From the NCBI GenBank assembly GCA_039566865.1, contig CM076943.1, positions 20,804,501-20,868,500 of the forward strand: a stretch of DNA of 64,000 bases, read 5' to 3'. Both the position numbers and the translations under genes were made by a program. Below the pieces are notes generated by a model, which had not been told where the DNA came from, did not search any database, and saw only the letters and a program-made list of their open reading frames with translations. This document shows, in pieces, positions 23,138-33,634 of the stretch. This DNA comes from Aurelia coerulea (Eukaryota > Cnidaria > Scyphozoa > Semaeostomeae > Ulmaridae). Numbering within the stretch: the stretch's first letter is position 1; every line of letters starts with the position of its first letter.

Positions 23138-24238
23138 ACCCCTTTAAACATGGCATCTTGTCAATACTATTGCTTTGAAACAGTAGCTTTCCAATAGGGA
23201 TTGTTTTTCACTAATATTGTAGGACTAAAGTCTCTCTCAAACTAGTACGTTAAGATTTGCGATTGCACAAAATTACTGCAAAGACTTCAATAGTTTTTAT
23301 TCACGCACATTTTCGCGTGACGTCTAACTTGAGACAGACTCAAGAGGCGTTGATGCACAAGTTATCTTAATAGTGATAACGTTTTGCTAATGATAGATTC
23401 CAAGGGGCAAAGACTGCGCAAAGAATATCTGTTCCTATTAATTGCACTTGAAAGCAGCTGCAAAATAATCGGCTAAAAGTAGAAATGCTAAAACTTGCTT
23501 CCAAAGCTCGTTAATGCTAATTCTAAGTCATGTTTTGGTGAAGGTCACCCACATTTTTCGGAGTAATCTGCAAAAACAAATGTTAGACACTCCGTATAAG
23601 TGGAACCATAAGATGTCAAATGCACGCAGGGTTCCTTGTAATTGAAAAAAATAGTCTAACTTTTGCAGAGGAGCTCCAATCCTATGCCGAAGATAGCATA
23701 ATTTTTGATGGGGAACATTACCTGCGTCAAAATATTTTCCCCAAATTTTCCCAGGGATCTGAACGATGTGTAGCCAAGGCTTTCACTTGTAAGGCGTTTT
23801 GTGCAGAGGAATGGGGAGATTCATATATCTAAAGCATCAATTTCTTTAAAAATACGACAATGTACAAGCCCGTACAAGGACTTAAGAACTTTAACAACCA
23901 TTCGAGCTTAACACGTAATCAGGTACAAAAAATTGCCATGTTTTTTATACGCTTGAATCTAACTTCATCCTAAATACTTCGTGCAAAATCCCATGCAAAA
24001 CACACACTGATTATGCAAAACATCTAAATAATTCATGCTTGCAGAGATTTCAACATGACATCTAATTTGAGAAGGTGAAGTTACATCCTACTTTTCGCGG
24101 CTAGGCTAATTACTTGTATTTGCATTTTTTACTTATCAAATCAAACCATATTGTTTGCTATATTGTTTGTTTGAATGTACTACCTGTGGAGCATTAGGTG
24201 CCAGTGTCCTGACATTATGAATGAATATTTCCAGAATG
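23138..24238. other. No gene seen
   Basis: 1.1 kb of AT-rich sequence with no supported feature. Confidence 0.5.
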
Positions 24239-24246
24239 GGATCTTC

Positions 24247-24692
24247 CCGGGGGGGGGGGGGCACTCCCATACTTGACCTGACGGGATGTGCCGCTCAACA
24301 GGGTGTCCTTTTGCGGTAAAAATTATGCGACAGGGTGTCATTTTCTAGCAAAAATTATGCGACAGGGTATTATAATAGGTAAAAAAGTTATGCGACAGGG
24401 TATCACAAGCAAAAATTGTGTTCTACACTGTATTTGAGACGCAAAAATTTTTATGCGACAGGGTATCACAAGCAAAAATTGTGTTCTACACTGTATTTGA
24501 GAGGTAAAATTTTTATGCGACAGGGTATCACAAGCAAAAATTGCGTTCTACACTGTATTTGAGAGGCAAAATTTTTATGCGACAGGGTATACTTTTGGCC
24601 TATTTTTTTATGCGACAGGGTGCAGGGTGTGGAGAGGTTTTCCGCACACCCCCGTCACTTCCCTAGTCAAGTATGGTGTCCCCCCCCCGGGG
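24247..24692. mobile_element. G-run hAT-like MITE, copy 2
   Basis: Starts CCCGGGGGGG and ends CCCCCCCGGGG. GGATCTTC is duplicated on both sides (24239-24246, 24693-24700). Inside, a 62-bp unit beginning TGCGACAGGGTATCACAAGC is repeated three times (24391, 24453, 24515) and partly a fourth (24578). Confidence 0.8.
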
Positions 24693-24718
24693 GGATCTTC
24701 TGTTGTTAGATATATCTA

Positions 24719-25491
24719 CCGGGTGAGTCAGAAAAAAGGATCCCAAAAAGGATTCCCCGCTTGGAAGGCCACTGCTCCATGAATATCAAAGCAATAATAT
24801 TGAAAAATGTCTTGTGTTATTGCCAATATATTCAATTAGGTTCAGTAATTTACACGGCCTTAATTGGCCATTCCTTCCCGTGGATAAGGGTGATTTTCTA
24901 CGGAAAGCCCCTTCAAAAAACCTGCAAAAACGAATGAAAACAATGAGCATATTTTCCTTCCCTAAAATTGATGCATAGGCGTAGGAGATAGGGGGCTAGG
25001 GGGGGCTGCAGCCCCCCAACGTCAGAAAAATTTGCAAAAATCAGCCATAATCAGGCAGAAATCCGCCTCAAGTCGGGCAAAATTTTCTCAAGCAATGGAT
25101 TTTTTGTGGGGCAGCCCCCCAAATTTTATCTCCCCTACGCCGATGTCCTCTTGGGAGAATGGAATCCTCCTGAATAGGTCATCGATACCAAGGGGAGGAC
25201 TTGTTCATCCTCCCAAGAGGATAGCACGTGCTAGAGCGTTCACAAGTCATTGCTGTAAGGCCATTGTATCTGTTCATGATTTTGGGCACGTTTTGAAGGT
25301 TTTTGAAGAGGCTTTTTGGAGAAAATCCCTCATAATTTCAGAATGGAGTGGCCGATTTCAGTCAGGTAAATTTTATAGTAGATTTGAACATTTCTACCAT
25401 TAAACTATATATTTGCCGATATCATTGTCTTGATATCCAGGGAGTCGTGACCTTTCAATTCAAACGGGGATTCTTTTTCTGACTCACCCGG
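24719..25491. mobile_element. TA-type element with CCGGGTGAGTCAGAAAAA ends
   Basis: CCGGGTGAGTCAGAAAAAAG and the inverse CTTTTTCTGACTCACCCGG are the termini, with TA on both sides (24717-24718, 25492-25493). A small foldback MITE (24973-25145) is inserted in it. Non-coding. Confidence 0.75.
24973..25145. mobile_element. Small foldback MITE, copy 2 (nested)
   Basis: Ends CATAGGCGTAGGAGATA and TATCTCCCCTACGCCGATG are inverted. The interior GGGGGGCTGCAGCCCCCC palindrome and TCGGGCAAAATTTT match the copies at 21625, 35630 and 49918. Confidence 0.6.
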
Positions 25492-25493
25492 TA

Positions 25494-26207
25494 GAGAAAA
25501 CTTCTCCGACAGATTTCTTTCTCGCGGTAACTTTTTATTCATTACAGTAGATTTCCTTGTTTATTCTAGTTAGTCAAATATTCAAATTGGCGTTTCTTAC
25601 TATTTTCAAAGAGCTATTTGCTTTAATCAATATTCGTTTTAGCTATCTATTTAGACACATCTAATATTAATTTAGCTGCTATAGGAATACTTGTTCTGTT
25701 TACTTTTGATGATGACTCTGCAAATACTTCCCTGGAACAAACAAATTAATAATTAATCGATTCTTACGGTAAAGGAGCAATAATTTGGCTTGTTTGAACG
25801 AACAATAAGATCAATTGTCAACGAAGATTTTGAACGGAATCGGGTCACTTTTACCAATCTTTTCAAAATAAAGAGCTGCCAAAAGTAAAGGCAAATTTTT
25901 TAGATTAAAAGATATACCGTAGGTCTGGTTAAGGGAAAGCCAGCCATAATGCTTCTCCTCTTCTGTTTATTTTGATTTGATTGAGGAATCGAGTGCACTC
26001 AGAGGTGTGAAATCTATTCTTCTGAAAGGGAAATCGCTTTGTCCTCTGCTCTCTGTTTTAATAAATTTATCCAAAGGAAATCAAGATTTCCGACAAACAA
26101 TTTTGCAAACTTGCTCGGCAGCGGCAAACGTAGATTGATACAACAGTGTTATTGAAATGAAAGATTGGGGTCAATCGAAGTCTTTATCCTTCTATATATG
26201 TTTGTCT
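25494..26207. other. No gene seen
   Basis: AT-rich spacer up to the BEL/Pao insertion; no supported feature. Confidence 0.5.
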
Positions 26208-26211
26208 GCTC

Positions 26212-26759
26212 TGTCGGGAATTTGATTCTGTTACCACGACAATAAACTCACGAGTAGATTGAACTTCACAGAAAATGCACTCTTTCAGTGTAATTACTCT
26301 CACAGCTTAATCTCACGAATCGAGTCGTCTGAATTGAATAAACTTGAATGATCTTACGTTCTACTGTTTCAGCTTATATACTGTTTGTAGCGAATGTTCT
26401 AGTACATAGTGATCATCGTGATTCAGCTTTATTACTAATTATTGCCTAACATTACGTAAGCTCAGCAACTACTATGTAACTAATTTTAGTACCCCTAGAA
26501 TGTTCCTGTCAAGTCCCCTAGTTTCTAGAACTGTGTCATGCTGAGGCTACTTAACTAAAACGAGACTACGTGTTTACAAGCATGATTAGGCCTAAATGGC
26601 GATCTACAAATACGCAATGACTACATACATAGTTATGATGTTGACGTATGGTTGATTAAGCATGCAGTCAGCTAACTTGAAAACAAAGCGAAGGTAATTA
26701 ACTGTTTCTAGATTGTTCGAATACCTAGAATGTTCCACAAATTACTCAAATTCTCCACA
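26212..26759 (-). repeat. BEL/Pao 3' LTR
   Basis: 548 bp, identical to the 5' LTR except for one transition. A TATA-like motif (TATATAAG on the minus strand, about 26373-26380) lies inside. A purine tract, AGGGGGAGTG on the minus strand, borders it at 26760-26770 and is the likely polypurine primer site. Confidence 0.95.
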
Positions 26760-26802
26760 CACTCCCCCTATTTGATCTCAAAGAGAGCAAATATTGATAA
26801 AG

Positions 26803-29211
26803 TTACAGCTGTTCATCTTCTTCTTCTGCCGCAATGATTCTCATTGTCTCTGCTGCATCTGCCGCCGCTCTTCTTCTCGGTCTGAAAGCTCTGGCTTCTG
26901 GATTCAGTTGGTCTTGGACTCTTAGTTTGGTCACGTCGCATGACAACTCTAGCGGATACAACTGTTGTACAGCTCTCTCAAGGTATGATTTCCCGGCTCT
27001 GAGTTTTGCAGCTCTCACAACTCCGTCTCTACCAGAAATGAGATTTGTGATAATTCCGATACTCCACTTGCCTCGGTTACGTTCCTCTCCTTTTATTAGC
27101 ACGACATCTCCTTCCTTGAGCGATGGGGTCTTGCTATCATGCTTTAGGTTATGACGTTCTCTTAGCGCTTTTACGTACTCCCCCGTCCACCTTGACCAGA
27201 GAGAATCTTTGCATTTCCGCAAATACTTTGCACGATTCCTCAAATCTGTATCCTCTACATCGTCAGCATCTTCCTCTGGTAAGTGGTTTGGAATGCTGAA
27301 CATCATCACGTTAGGTGTGAGAATAGGCAATTGGACATCATCTTCGACATAGCTTAAGGGGCGATTATTCAAGGCAAGTTCAATGTCAAGGATCACTTCC
27401 TCAAGTCCACTCCAACTCAGGCATGCTCTTCCCAAAGTTTTGTAGAGAGATTGTTTCACCAGCCCCACCATCCTTTCAAACTGCCCGCCCCACCAAGGAG
27501 CCTTACTCAAGTTGAATTGCCATTTGATGTGCTGATGGGCCAGAAAATTTTGAAGACTCTCCTTTTTCATGATCTTCTTCAGCCATTTTGCTCCAGCAAC
27601 GAAGGTTTTCCCATTATCAGAATAGATCTTCTCAGGCCTTCCTTTTCTGGCAATAAAGCGTTTCAGACTCTTCAGGAATTCTTCTGCTGTTTGATCAGGC
27701 AGCAACTCTAAGTACAAGGCTCTTGTGAGGCTGCATGCAAAGAGTAGGATATATGCTTTTCCTTCTTGCCGTTGTTTGCGTTTGTAGATGATCGGTCCAG
27801 CATAATCGACTCCAACTACTTGAAATGGTCTAGATCCTTCGGTCCTGTCAATTGGCAGATTTCCTTCTGGTGGACTCGCAAATGCTCTTGCCTGGAATCT
27901 TTTGCATCCGTTGCATTTCCTAATGACTTTCTTCGCCAGTTGGCGAAGTCGCAGTCTCCAATAGTCACGACGAATGAACTCCATTGTTAGGCCAACTCCC
28001 CCATGCAAGGTTTTGGTATGAGAATCCATGACCATTTTTGCACTCAAGAGGGATCTTGTTGGAAGATACTTTGGATAAACACCCTGAATTCTCCCTCTAC
28101 ATTCGTAGATCCCGCTCTCATCTTCTTGTAAGTTCAGTCTCAACTGATCTGCTTTGAATTCTTCAGTATCACTGTAGTGACGTTGCTCCCTTCTCACCCA
28201 AATCTTGATCTGCTTGTCAATTTCTTCTGTGGTCAATGGTCCAGATAGTCTCTCTGACTTATTTGATTTACAGTTGTGAATGAATCTAGCAATCCATGTG
28301 GTTATTCGCATCGACTTCCAATAACTGTGCCTTTCAAGAATCGTCAGCAATTCGTCTTCGAATTCTACTGCAACACCCAGAACTTCTTTTGTCAGTTTTG
28401 CTTCTGCTTCTGTGTCATGATTTGGCTCCGTTACTATGTCTCTGGGCCATTGTTCAGTCATTGACAGCCAGTTTGGTCCAATCCACCAGCTTTCCTGTAG
28501 TTTCGCAGCTGCTGCTCCTCTGCTAGCTACATCAGCAGGATTCTGTTCAGTTGGTACATATCGCCATTGTATGAAACTCTTCTCTCGAATTTTCCTCACC
28601 CTGTTAGCCACGAATTGCTTGTAGTTACCCTTTCCTCTGATCCAGTGTAGTGCAACTGTGCTGTCAAGCCATCCGGTCACTTGTTGAACTGGAAATCCAT
28701 CCAACGCATCCTTGACGCTTTGTGCAAGATTTGCCGCCATATGAGCAGAAACAAGTTCGAGTCTTGGAATGGTCACTCCTTTCTTTGCTAAACGAGATCT
28801 TGCAGCTACAAGTCCTTGACTCAGTCCTGACTTTTGATGTACGACTGCATAGATGACTGCTGCAGTTCCTGTTCCACTCGTGTCACCAAATACATGCAAG
28901 TCAATTGCTTCAATCTGCTCTTGATGCGCTACAAGGCTTCGTGGCAATTCAACTTCCAATGGTAAATTCTTCTCAAACTTCTCCCACTGTTTATGTATGA
29001 CATCTGGAAGGTCTTTATCCCATGGTACGCTCTCGTCACATGTGGCTCGGTAGACTTCTTTCCCAGTCAAGGTTATTGGTGATACCAGTCCAAGTGGATC
29101 GAAAATTGAAGCAAGAAATCGCAAGATACCTCGCTTTGTGACAGCTGCTTTCTCTTGTGGAAACGTGACTTTTAGTGTGTCACTCTTCTTGTTCCAGGTT
29201 AGGCCCAGCAT
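26803..29211 (-). CDS. BEL/Pao pol, C-terminal part: RNase H and integrase
   Basis: Frame of 802 residues. The N-terminal part is the end of the reverse transcriptase (MLGLTWN, FDPLGLVSP). RNase H follows with FGDTSGTGTAAVIYAV and the usual BEL stretch IPRLELVSAHMAANLAQ. The integrase has a zinc-binding H-H-C-C region (TLHGGVG... CNGCKRFQ), then the catalytic acids in VDYAGP, SDNGKTF and GGQFERMVG. The C-terminus has the RPLSY and GDVVLIKGE segments of BEL integrases. The frame is open upstream of the listed ATG for about 14 codons before the break that separates it from the reverse transcriptase, so that ATG is not a true start. Confidence 0.9.
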   Translation of the reverse strand: MLGLTWNKKSDTLKVTFPQEKAAVTKRGILRFLASIFDPLGLVSPITLTGKEVYRATCDESVPWDKDLPDVIHKQWEKFEKNLPLEVELPRSLVAHQEQIEAIDLHVFGDTSGTGTAAVIYAVVHQKSGLSQGLVAARSRLAKKGVTIPRLELVSAHMAANLAQSVKDALDGFPVQQVTGWLDSTVALHWIRGKGNYKQFVANRVRKIREKSFIQWRYVPTEQNPADVASRGAAAAKLQESWWIGPNWLSMTEQWPRDIVTEPNHDTEAEAKLTKEVLGVAVEFEDELLTILERHSYWKSMRITTWIARFIHNCKSNKSERLSGPLTTEEIDKQIKIWVRREQRHYSDTEEFKADQLRLNLQEDESGIYECRGRIQGVYPKYLPTRSLLSAKMVMDSHTKTLHGGVGLTMEFIRRDYWRLRLRQLAKKVIRKCNGCKRFQARAFASPPEGNLPIDRTEGSRPFQVVGVDYAGPIIYKRKQRQEGKAYILLFACSLTRALYLELLPDQTAEEFLKSLKRFIARKGRPEKIYSDNGKTFVAGAKWLKKIMKKESLQNFLAHQHIKWQFNLSKAPWWGGQFERMVGLVKQSLYKTLGRACLSWSGLEEVILDIELALNNRPLSYVEDDVQLPILTPNVMMFSIPNHLPEEDADDVEDTDLRNRAKYLRKCKDSLWSRWTGEYVKALRERHNLKHDSKTPSLKEGDVVLIKGEERNRGKWSIGIITNLISGRDGVVRAAKLRAGKSYLERAVQQLYPLELSCDVTKLRVQDQLNPEARAFRPRRRAAADAAETMRIIAAEEEDEQL

Positions 29212-29234
29212 CTTTGTTTCATTCGCTTTTACTC

Positions 29235-30137
29235 CTAGTTGCTGTTTTGCATAGGTATTCCTCCATCAGAACCTGCATCTTCACCCTCTAACTCTGGGAT
29301 ATTTGAATGCCATTTATGCAGTTTGAATTGTGCTCTCCCAAAGATTTCCACCGCACCGTGTTTCAGATGTTGTGCTTCTTGGACATTGTTCGCACCAGTG
29401 ATTACGTCATCGACATAGAGTGACTTCCAAATCTCCTTGACTTCTTCTGGATACTCGGCTTCGCAGCTCCTTAGATGTTCCTCAATGGTGCCTCCCAAGA
29501 GAAATGGACTTTGAACAAGGCCAAATAGAGCCCTCGTGAAACGATAAACTTCAACTTTTGATGGATCTTTGTCCTTTATCCAATGAAATCTTAAGGCGTC
29601 CCTGTCTTCTTCCCGGATCCTCACTTGCAGAAAGGCCTTCTTCAGGTCTCCCGTCAGTGCAACTGGCTTGAATCTGTTTCGCACTAGGATAGCCCACATT
29701 AGATTTTGCAGAGGGGGTCCCGTCTCCAAGCAATCATTTAATGATGGGGCATTGTCACTTGCTCTCGCTGATGCGTCATAGACAATTTGTGTTTTTGTAC
29801 TCTCTGCTTGCTCTCTCACTACTGGTTTGTGCGGTATGCAGAACTCTCTTCCTGTTGCCTCTGATGGTGCTTTTTCGACAATTCCCTCTTCTAATTGCTC
29901 TTGAATGATCTGGTCGTATTCTTCGAGTAGTGCTGGATCTCTTTTGAGTTTTCTCACCAGGCCTGAAAGTCTCCCCAAGCTTCCACTCTGATTGTTTGGA
30001 AGGGGGGCATGTCCACTTTTCCACAGTAAGCCAGTCTCATACCATCCTTCCGGGCTTCGAGTCAACTGCTCCTTGAAGTCTTCGAATACTGTTGCTTGGT
30101 CATCTGATGCTCTGTCTTCTAATCCCAACACATCCAA
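29235..30137 (-). CDS. BEL/Pao pol, reverse transcriptase part
   Basis: Frame of about 300 residues that begins in the linker after protease (GLEDRASDDQ) and covers the fingers and palm of the reverse transcriptase, including DLKKAFLQV with the first catalytic Asp and LYVDDVITG with the YVDD box. It ends early at a stop (29235-29237), where a one-base frame change moves the homologous sequence into the 26803-29211 frame. Relative to gag this frame is shifted by +1. Confidence 0.9.
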   Translation of the reverse strand: MDVLGLEDRASDDQATVFEDFKEQLTRSPEGWYETGLLWKSGHAPLPNNQSGSLGRLSGLVRKLKRDPALLEEYDQIIQEQLEEGIVEKAPSEATGREFCIPHKPVVREQAESTKTQIVYDASARASDNAPSLNDCLETGPPLQNLMWAILVRNRFKPVALTGDLKKAFLQVRIREEDRDALRFHWIKDKDPSKVEVYRFTRALFGLVQSPFLLGGTIEEHLRSCEAEYPEEVKEIWKSLYVDDVITGANNVQEAQHLKHGAVEIFGRAQFKLHKWHSNIPELEGEDAGSDGGIPMQNSN

Positions 30138-30156
30138 TTTGCACAGGTCTTCGTAA

Positions 30157-32028
30157 TCAGCTGTTGAGCTTCTGGTAAGGTAGATACTGCCTCAAGTCAG
30201 CTTCTTTTCCTGGTGACATTACTGTCCATCCCAATGCTGTCAGTTCGGCCACTGGTTCGCCAGGATCTCCTATTCTTGGTTTAGTCTCGGTTTTGATTTT
30301 GGCATACTCGCTTGCACCAACAATCATGTGTATAGGCAGCTCAGGTTTTCTGTCCTTGTCATCCATGATAACTTCTTTCAGATGCTGATGTCGTTCAATG
30401 AGACGTCCATACTGCGGATTTGGAAGTGAAAGCAGAACTGCTTTGTCTACTTTAGTCACTGTAGCCATCATCTCAAAAGCATTTGTAATGCTTGCAACTT
30501 GCATGTGGTAGATTTCAACCTTCTTGCTGGTAGTATGCATCATCATGTCAATTCGCCTTGTTTCTTTTCTGATAGGTCTCTTCCCGATTCGTTCTGCTAG
30601 CGTCGCTGAAATGTATGAGCTCTCAGCTCCAGTGTCAAGTAAGGCTCTGCATTTAACGTCATTTACCTTCACTACAACAACTGGGTAAATCACTGAGCCT
30701 TCACCAGTTGCTACCATAATTTGCTGATTATCTTTGTCGCAAATTGATGTGTGATGTTTACCACTGCATCTCTGACATGTAACTTTACTCCTGCACTCTG
30801 TTGCTCTATGTTTTTCTCCAGTGCAATTGAAGCAGAGTTTCTTCACGCTCAACAATCGCTTCCGTTCAGTGACGCTCTTCACTTTCTGACATTCGCTTGA
30901 CTTGTGTTCGGTTGAATCGCAGTACGCACATGGCCTTGGTTTCCACTCGTGCTGTTTCACTTGGAAAAACCTCTCCCTTCGCTGCTGTTTGTTCACTTTG
31001 TCGCTTGACTGATAATCGCTGATAAGGACTGGATTTCTCTCACACCATTTTCGTAACGCTTCGATCAGCTGAGGAAATCCCCACTTCTGCCAATTGTCGT
31101 CCATTCTCACAAGATCTGCTCTGATTGCTGGGAGCTTGTCAAGGGTCATCCTCACATATCCATTTACTTCAATAAGTTTCCCCATTGTTTCCAGTGCTTG
31201 AACACTTGTCACCAACTTTTCGTAGAATTCATGTACTCTTCCTGGCTGCGATCCGTGCACGGTCTGCAAAGACATCAGTTTCTGGACATGGGCATGGACA
31301 ATTTCGCTTGGCTCGCCATACTTCGTCTTCAAAATTTGTTTTGCTCGCTCATACCCCTCCGTTGTAAATGGAAGCCCATCAATAGACAGTCGCACTTTGG
31401 GTATCACCAACTCCTTGAGGTATGAGAACTTGGCCACTTGTCCTATCTCTGCCTTGTCGATTTCTGTCTCGAACTGATTCCAAAATCGCTGCCAATCCAA
31501 ATGAGTTCCTTGGAACTTGGTAATGACCAGCTTTGGTAACTTTGCATGAATGTTCTTGTCTGCTTGTGTCTGAAGCCTTTCTTGTGTCCTATCCAGCTGT
31601 TTCTCCATGTCTTGCTTCATTTTCTGCTTTGCCTCCTCTATTCTGAGCTCTTGATCATATTGACGCTGCCTCTTCACCTCTTCGATCTCCTCTTCCCTTC
31701 GTCTCTCTTGATCTCTTTCACGTTCCTTCAAAGTTTTGATTTTCTGATCGATTTCTTCCACTATTTCCTCGTAGACAGCCATATGATCATCTGTTTCTTG
31801 CCTCCACTTTTGGACATCTTCCATTTTGTCGCCTTTCTGGATCATTTGCTTCTGAATTTCCAACTTCATCGCGTGTATTTCGTCTGTTTGACTCTCCATA
31901 GCTTTCAAATGACGTTCAAGTGGTCTTACAGCGTTCTTATCCAAGATTTTTGGTGTTTCATCACTTGTAAACTTCAGCATTTGCACCATGCCATCGAATG
32001 TTTTCTTCAGTTTCTCGATGTCTCCCAT
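30157..32028 (-). CDS. BEL/Pao gag and protease
   Basis: 623 residues: a charged coiled coil (about 40-165), a DUF1759-type gag region (about 170-315, KFQGTHLDWQRFWNQFE), Cys/His zinc knuckles (about 367-430, CAYCDSTEHKSSEC and CFNCTGEKHRATEC), then an aspartic protease with the active-site LLDTGAESS (about 463-471). The start ATG is 115 bp inside the 5' LTR border. The stop near 30157 comes just after the protease and is created by a frame change; the pol frame overlaps it. Confidence 0.9.
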   Translation of the reverse strand: MGDIEKLKKTFDGMVQMLKFTSDETPKILDKNAVRPLERHLKAMESQTDEIHAMKLEIQKQMIQKGDKMEDVQKWRQETDDHMAVYEEIVEEIDQKIKTLKERERDQERRREEEIEEVKRQRQYDQELRIEEAKQKMKQDMEKQLDRTQERLQTQADKNIHAKLPKLVITKFQGTHLDWQRFWNQFETEIDKAEIGQVAKFSYLKELVIPKVRLSIDGLPFTTEGYERAKQILKTKYGEPSEIVHAHVQKLMSLQTVHGSQPGRVHEFYEKLVTSVQALETMGKLIEVNGYVRMTLDKLPAIRADLVRMDDNWQKWGFPQLIEALRKWCERNPVLISDYQSSDKVNKQQRRERFFQVKQHEWKPRPCAYCDSTEHKSSECQKVKSVTERKRLLSVKKLCFNCTGEKHRATECRSKVTCQRCSGKHHTSICDKDNQQIMVATGEGSVIYPVVVVKVNDVKCRALLDTGAESSYISATLAERIGKRPIRKETRRIDMMMHTTSKKVEIYHMQVASITNAFEMMATVTKVDKAVLLSLPNPQYGRLIERHQHLKEVIMDDKDRKPELPIHMIVGASEYAKIKTETKPRIGDPGEPVAELTALGWTVMSPGKEADLRQYLPYQKLNS

Positions 32029-32117
32029 TTTCTCTCACGTTGTGATTCCGACTGTTACTCTCTTCGTTTCGTTTTGAAATTCTCTGTTCTTGTGTTTGCT
32101 TCTAAGATTTTTGTCAC

Positions 32118-32142
32118 CAAGCTCCCATCTGGGGTGCCACTT
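32118..32142 (-). promoter_or_regulatory. Primer binding site of the BEL/Pao element
   Basis: Three bases after the 5' LTR (minus strand) lies TGGCACCCCAGATGGGAG. It starts with the TGG expected for pairing with a tRNA 3' CCA end. I could not assign the tRNA. Confidence 0.6.
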
Positions 32143-32690
32143 TGTCGGGAATTTGATTCTGTTACCACGACAATAAACTCACGAGTAGATTGAACTTCAC
32201 AGAAAATGCACTCTTTCAGTGTAATTACTCTCACAGCTTAATCTCACGAATCGAGTCGTCTGAATTGAATAAACTTGAATAATCTTACGTTCTACTGTTT
32301 CAGCTTATATACTGTTTGTAGCGAATGTTCTAGTACATAGTGATCATCGTGATTCAGCTTTATTACTAATTATTGCCTAACATTACGTAAGCTCAGCAAC
32401 TACTATGTAACTAATTTTAGTACCCCTAGAATGTTCCTGTCAAGTCCCCTAGTTTCTAGAACTGTGTCATGCTGAGGCTACTTAACTAAAACGAGACTAC
32501 GTGTTTACAAGCATGATTAGGCCTAAATGGCGATCTACAAATACGCAATGACTACATACATAGTTATGATGTTGACGTATGGTTGATTAAGCATGCAGTC
32601 AGCTAACTTGAAAACAAAGCGAAGGTAATTAACTGTTTCTAGATTGTTCGAATACCTAGAATGTTCCACAAATTACTCAAATTCTCCACA
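32143..32690 (-). repeat. BEL/Pao 5' LTR
   Basis: 548 bp, upstream on the minus strand; it would hold the promoter (TATATAAG about 32304-32311). It is one substitution away from the other LTR. Confidence 0.95.
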
Positions 32691-32883
32691 GCTCCACTCA
32701 GATCGCCTGCTTTCCCTTGCCCCAGACGCTGGCTCTTTCCGTGGAAAAATCTAGCGGAAAATCTAAGTTTGTTAAATACATGTGAGAAGTTAGGGCAGGG
32801 CAGCCACTGGTGCTGGGGTATTAGGACTATTAGCGGGGAAAGCTTTTGGCAGCCGACATTTTTCAGATTGACGTAGGTTGAAC

Positions 32884-33330
32884 GCCCGGGGGGTACTCCC
32901 ATTGTGGCCTGGCAGGGGGGGTCCAGTCAGGGTTAAAGAGGGCCAAAGCAAAAATCTTGAAAAATACCCTCAAATGGTAGTACCTTTTTACAGACGCCCC
33001 CAAATGGTAGCTTGTGGACCTAAAATTGGGCCATTTGGTAGCATCTGGTAGCGAAATTTTTCTGCAGTTTTTTTAAATTTTCTATTGTAAAAACTGATTG
33101 AACAAAGCAAGAAAACTTTAAAATTCAATGATAATTATTGCTGCAACGACCATATTGCCATGCGGAGGAGCCTACTGAATTGAAATCTTATAACTGGTCA
33201 AGAATCTTGGAATACCCCCAATTGGCAGAATGAGTTTGACAAAAAGGGCCATTTGGTAGCCATTCCGTCAGACCCTCAAACCAACTGGACCCCCCTGTTA
33301 GGCCATAATGGGAGTACCCCTCCCCCCCGG
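32884..33330. mobile_element. G-run hAT-like MITE, copy 3
   Basis: Starts GCCCGGGGGGTACTCCCATT and ends GGAGTACCCCTCCCCCCCGG. GGTTGAAC is duplicated (32876-32883, 33331-33338). The interior holds inverted copies of AAATGGTAGC-type boxes. Confidence 0.8.
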
Positions 33331-33338
33331 GGTTGAAC

Positions 33339-33625
33339 ACCACGAAACAAGTATAAGACCACCAAAGCAACTAAGGCCAGTTAGGCAACTAACGCCACTA
33401 AAGGCACTAAGGCAGCTAAGTTCACTAGGACAAGAAACGCCCCTAGATCAACTCAGCTGAAACAACTGAAACAACCAAGGCACCCACAACAATAACGGCA
33501 ACTAACTTTTCAGCAGATTCACCTCTTTTACATCACCGTGAGCCAGCATACCTCCACGGAAAAGCAAAACCCAAAATCACCCCAGTTGCCACTATGTAAC
33601 TCGAAGATGCATTTTCCACTCAAGT
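33339..33625. other. No gene; irregular CAACTAAGGC-type repeats
   Basis: 33360-33500 repeats short, imperfect GGCAACTAA / GGCACTAAGGC units. Nothing else is supported up to the transposon. Confidence 0.4.
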
Positions 33626-33634
33626 ACTGCCACT

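Larger units (their letters stand above)
26212..32690 (-). mobile_element. BEL/Pao LTR retrotransposon, recent insertion, frame-broken
   Basis: 6479 bp with 548-bp LTRs that differ at a single position (26350 against 32281) and begin and end TG...CA. GCTC is present on both sides (26208-26211, 32691-32694). Gene order on the minus strand is gag, protease, reverse transcriptase, RNase H, integrase, the BEL/Pao order. The coding region lies in three open frames (30157-32028, 29235-30137, 26803-29211); BEL elements normally have one. The first and third frames are in register and the middle one is shifted, so there is one frame change near 30160-30190 and a second, opposite one near 29240-29265. 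I describe the breaks only. Confidence 0.95.

Noticed and set aside
31546..32193. 215-codon plus-strand frame
   Set aside because: It is the antisense shadow of the BEL/Pao gag coiled-coil region.
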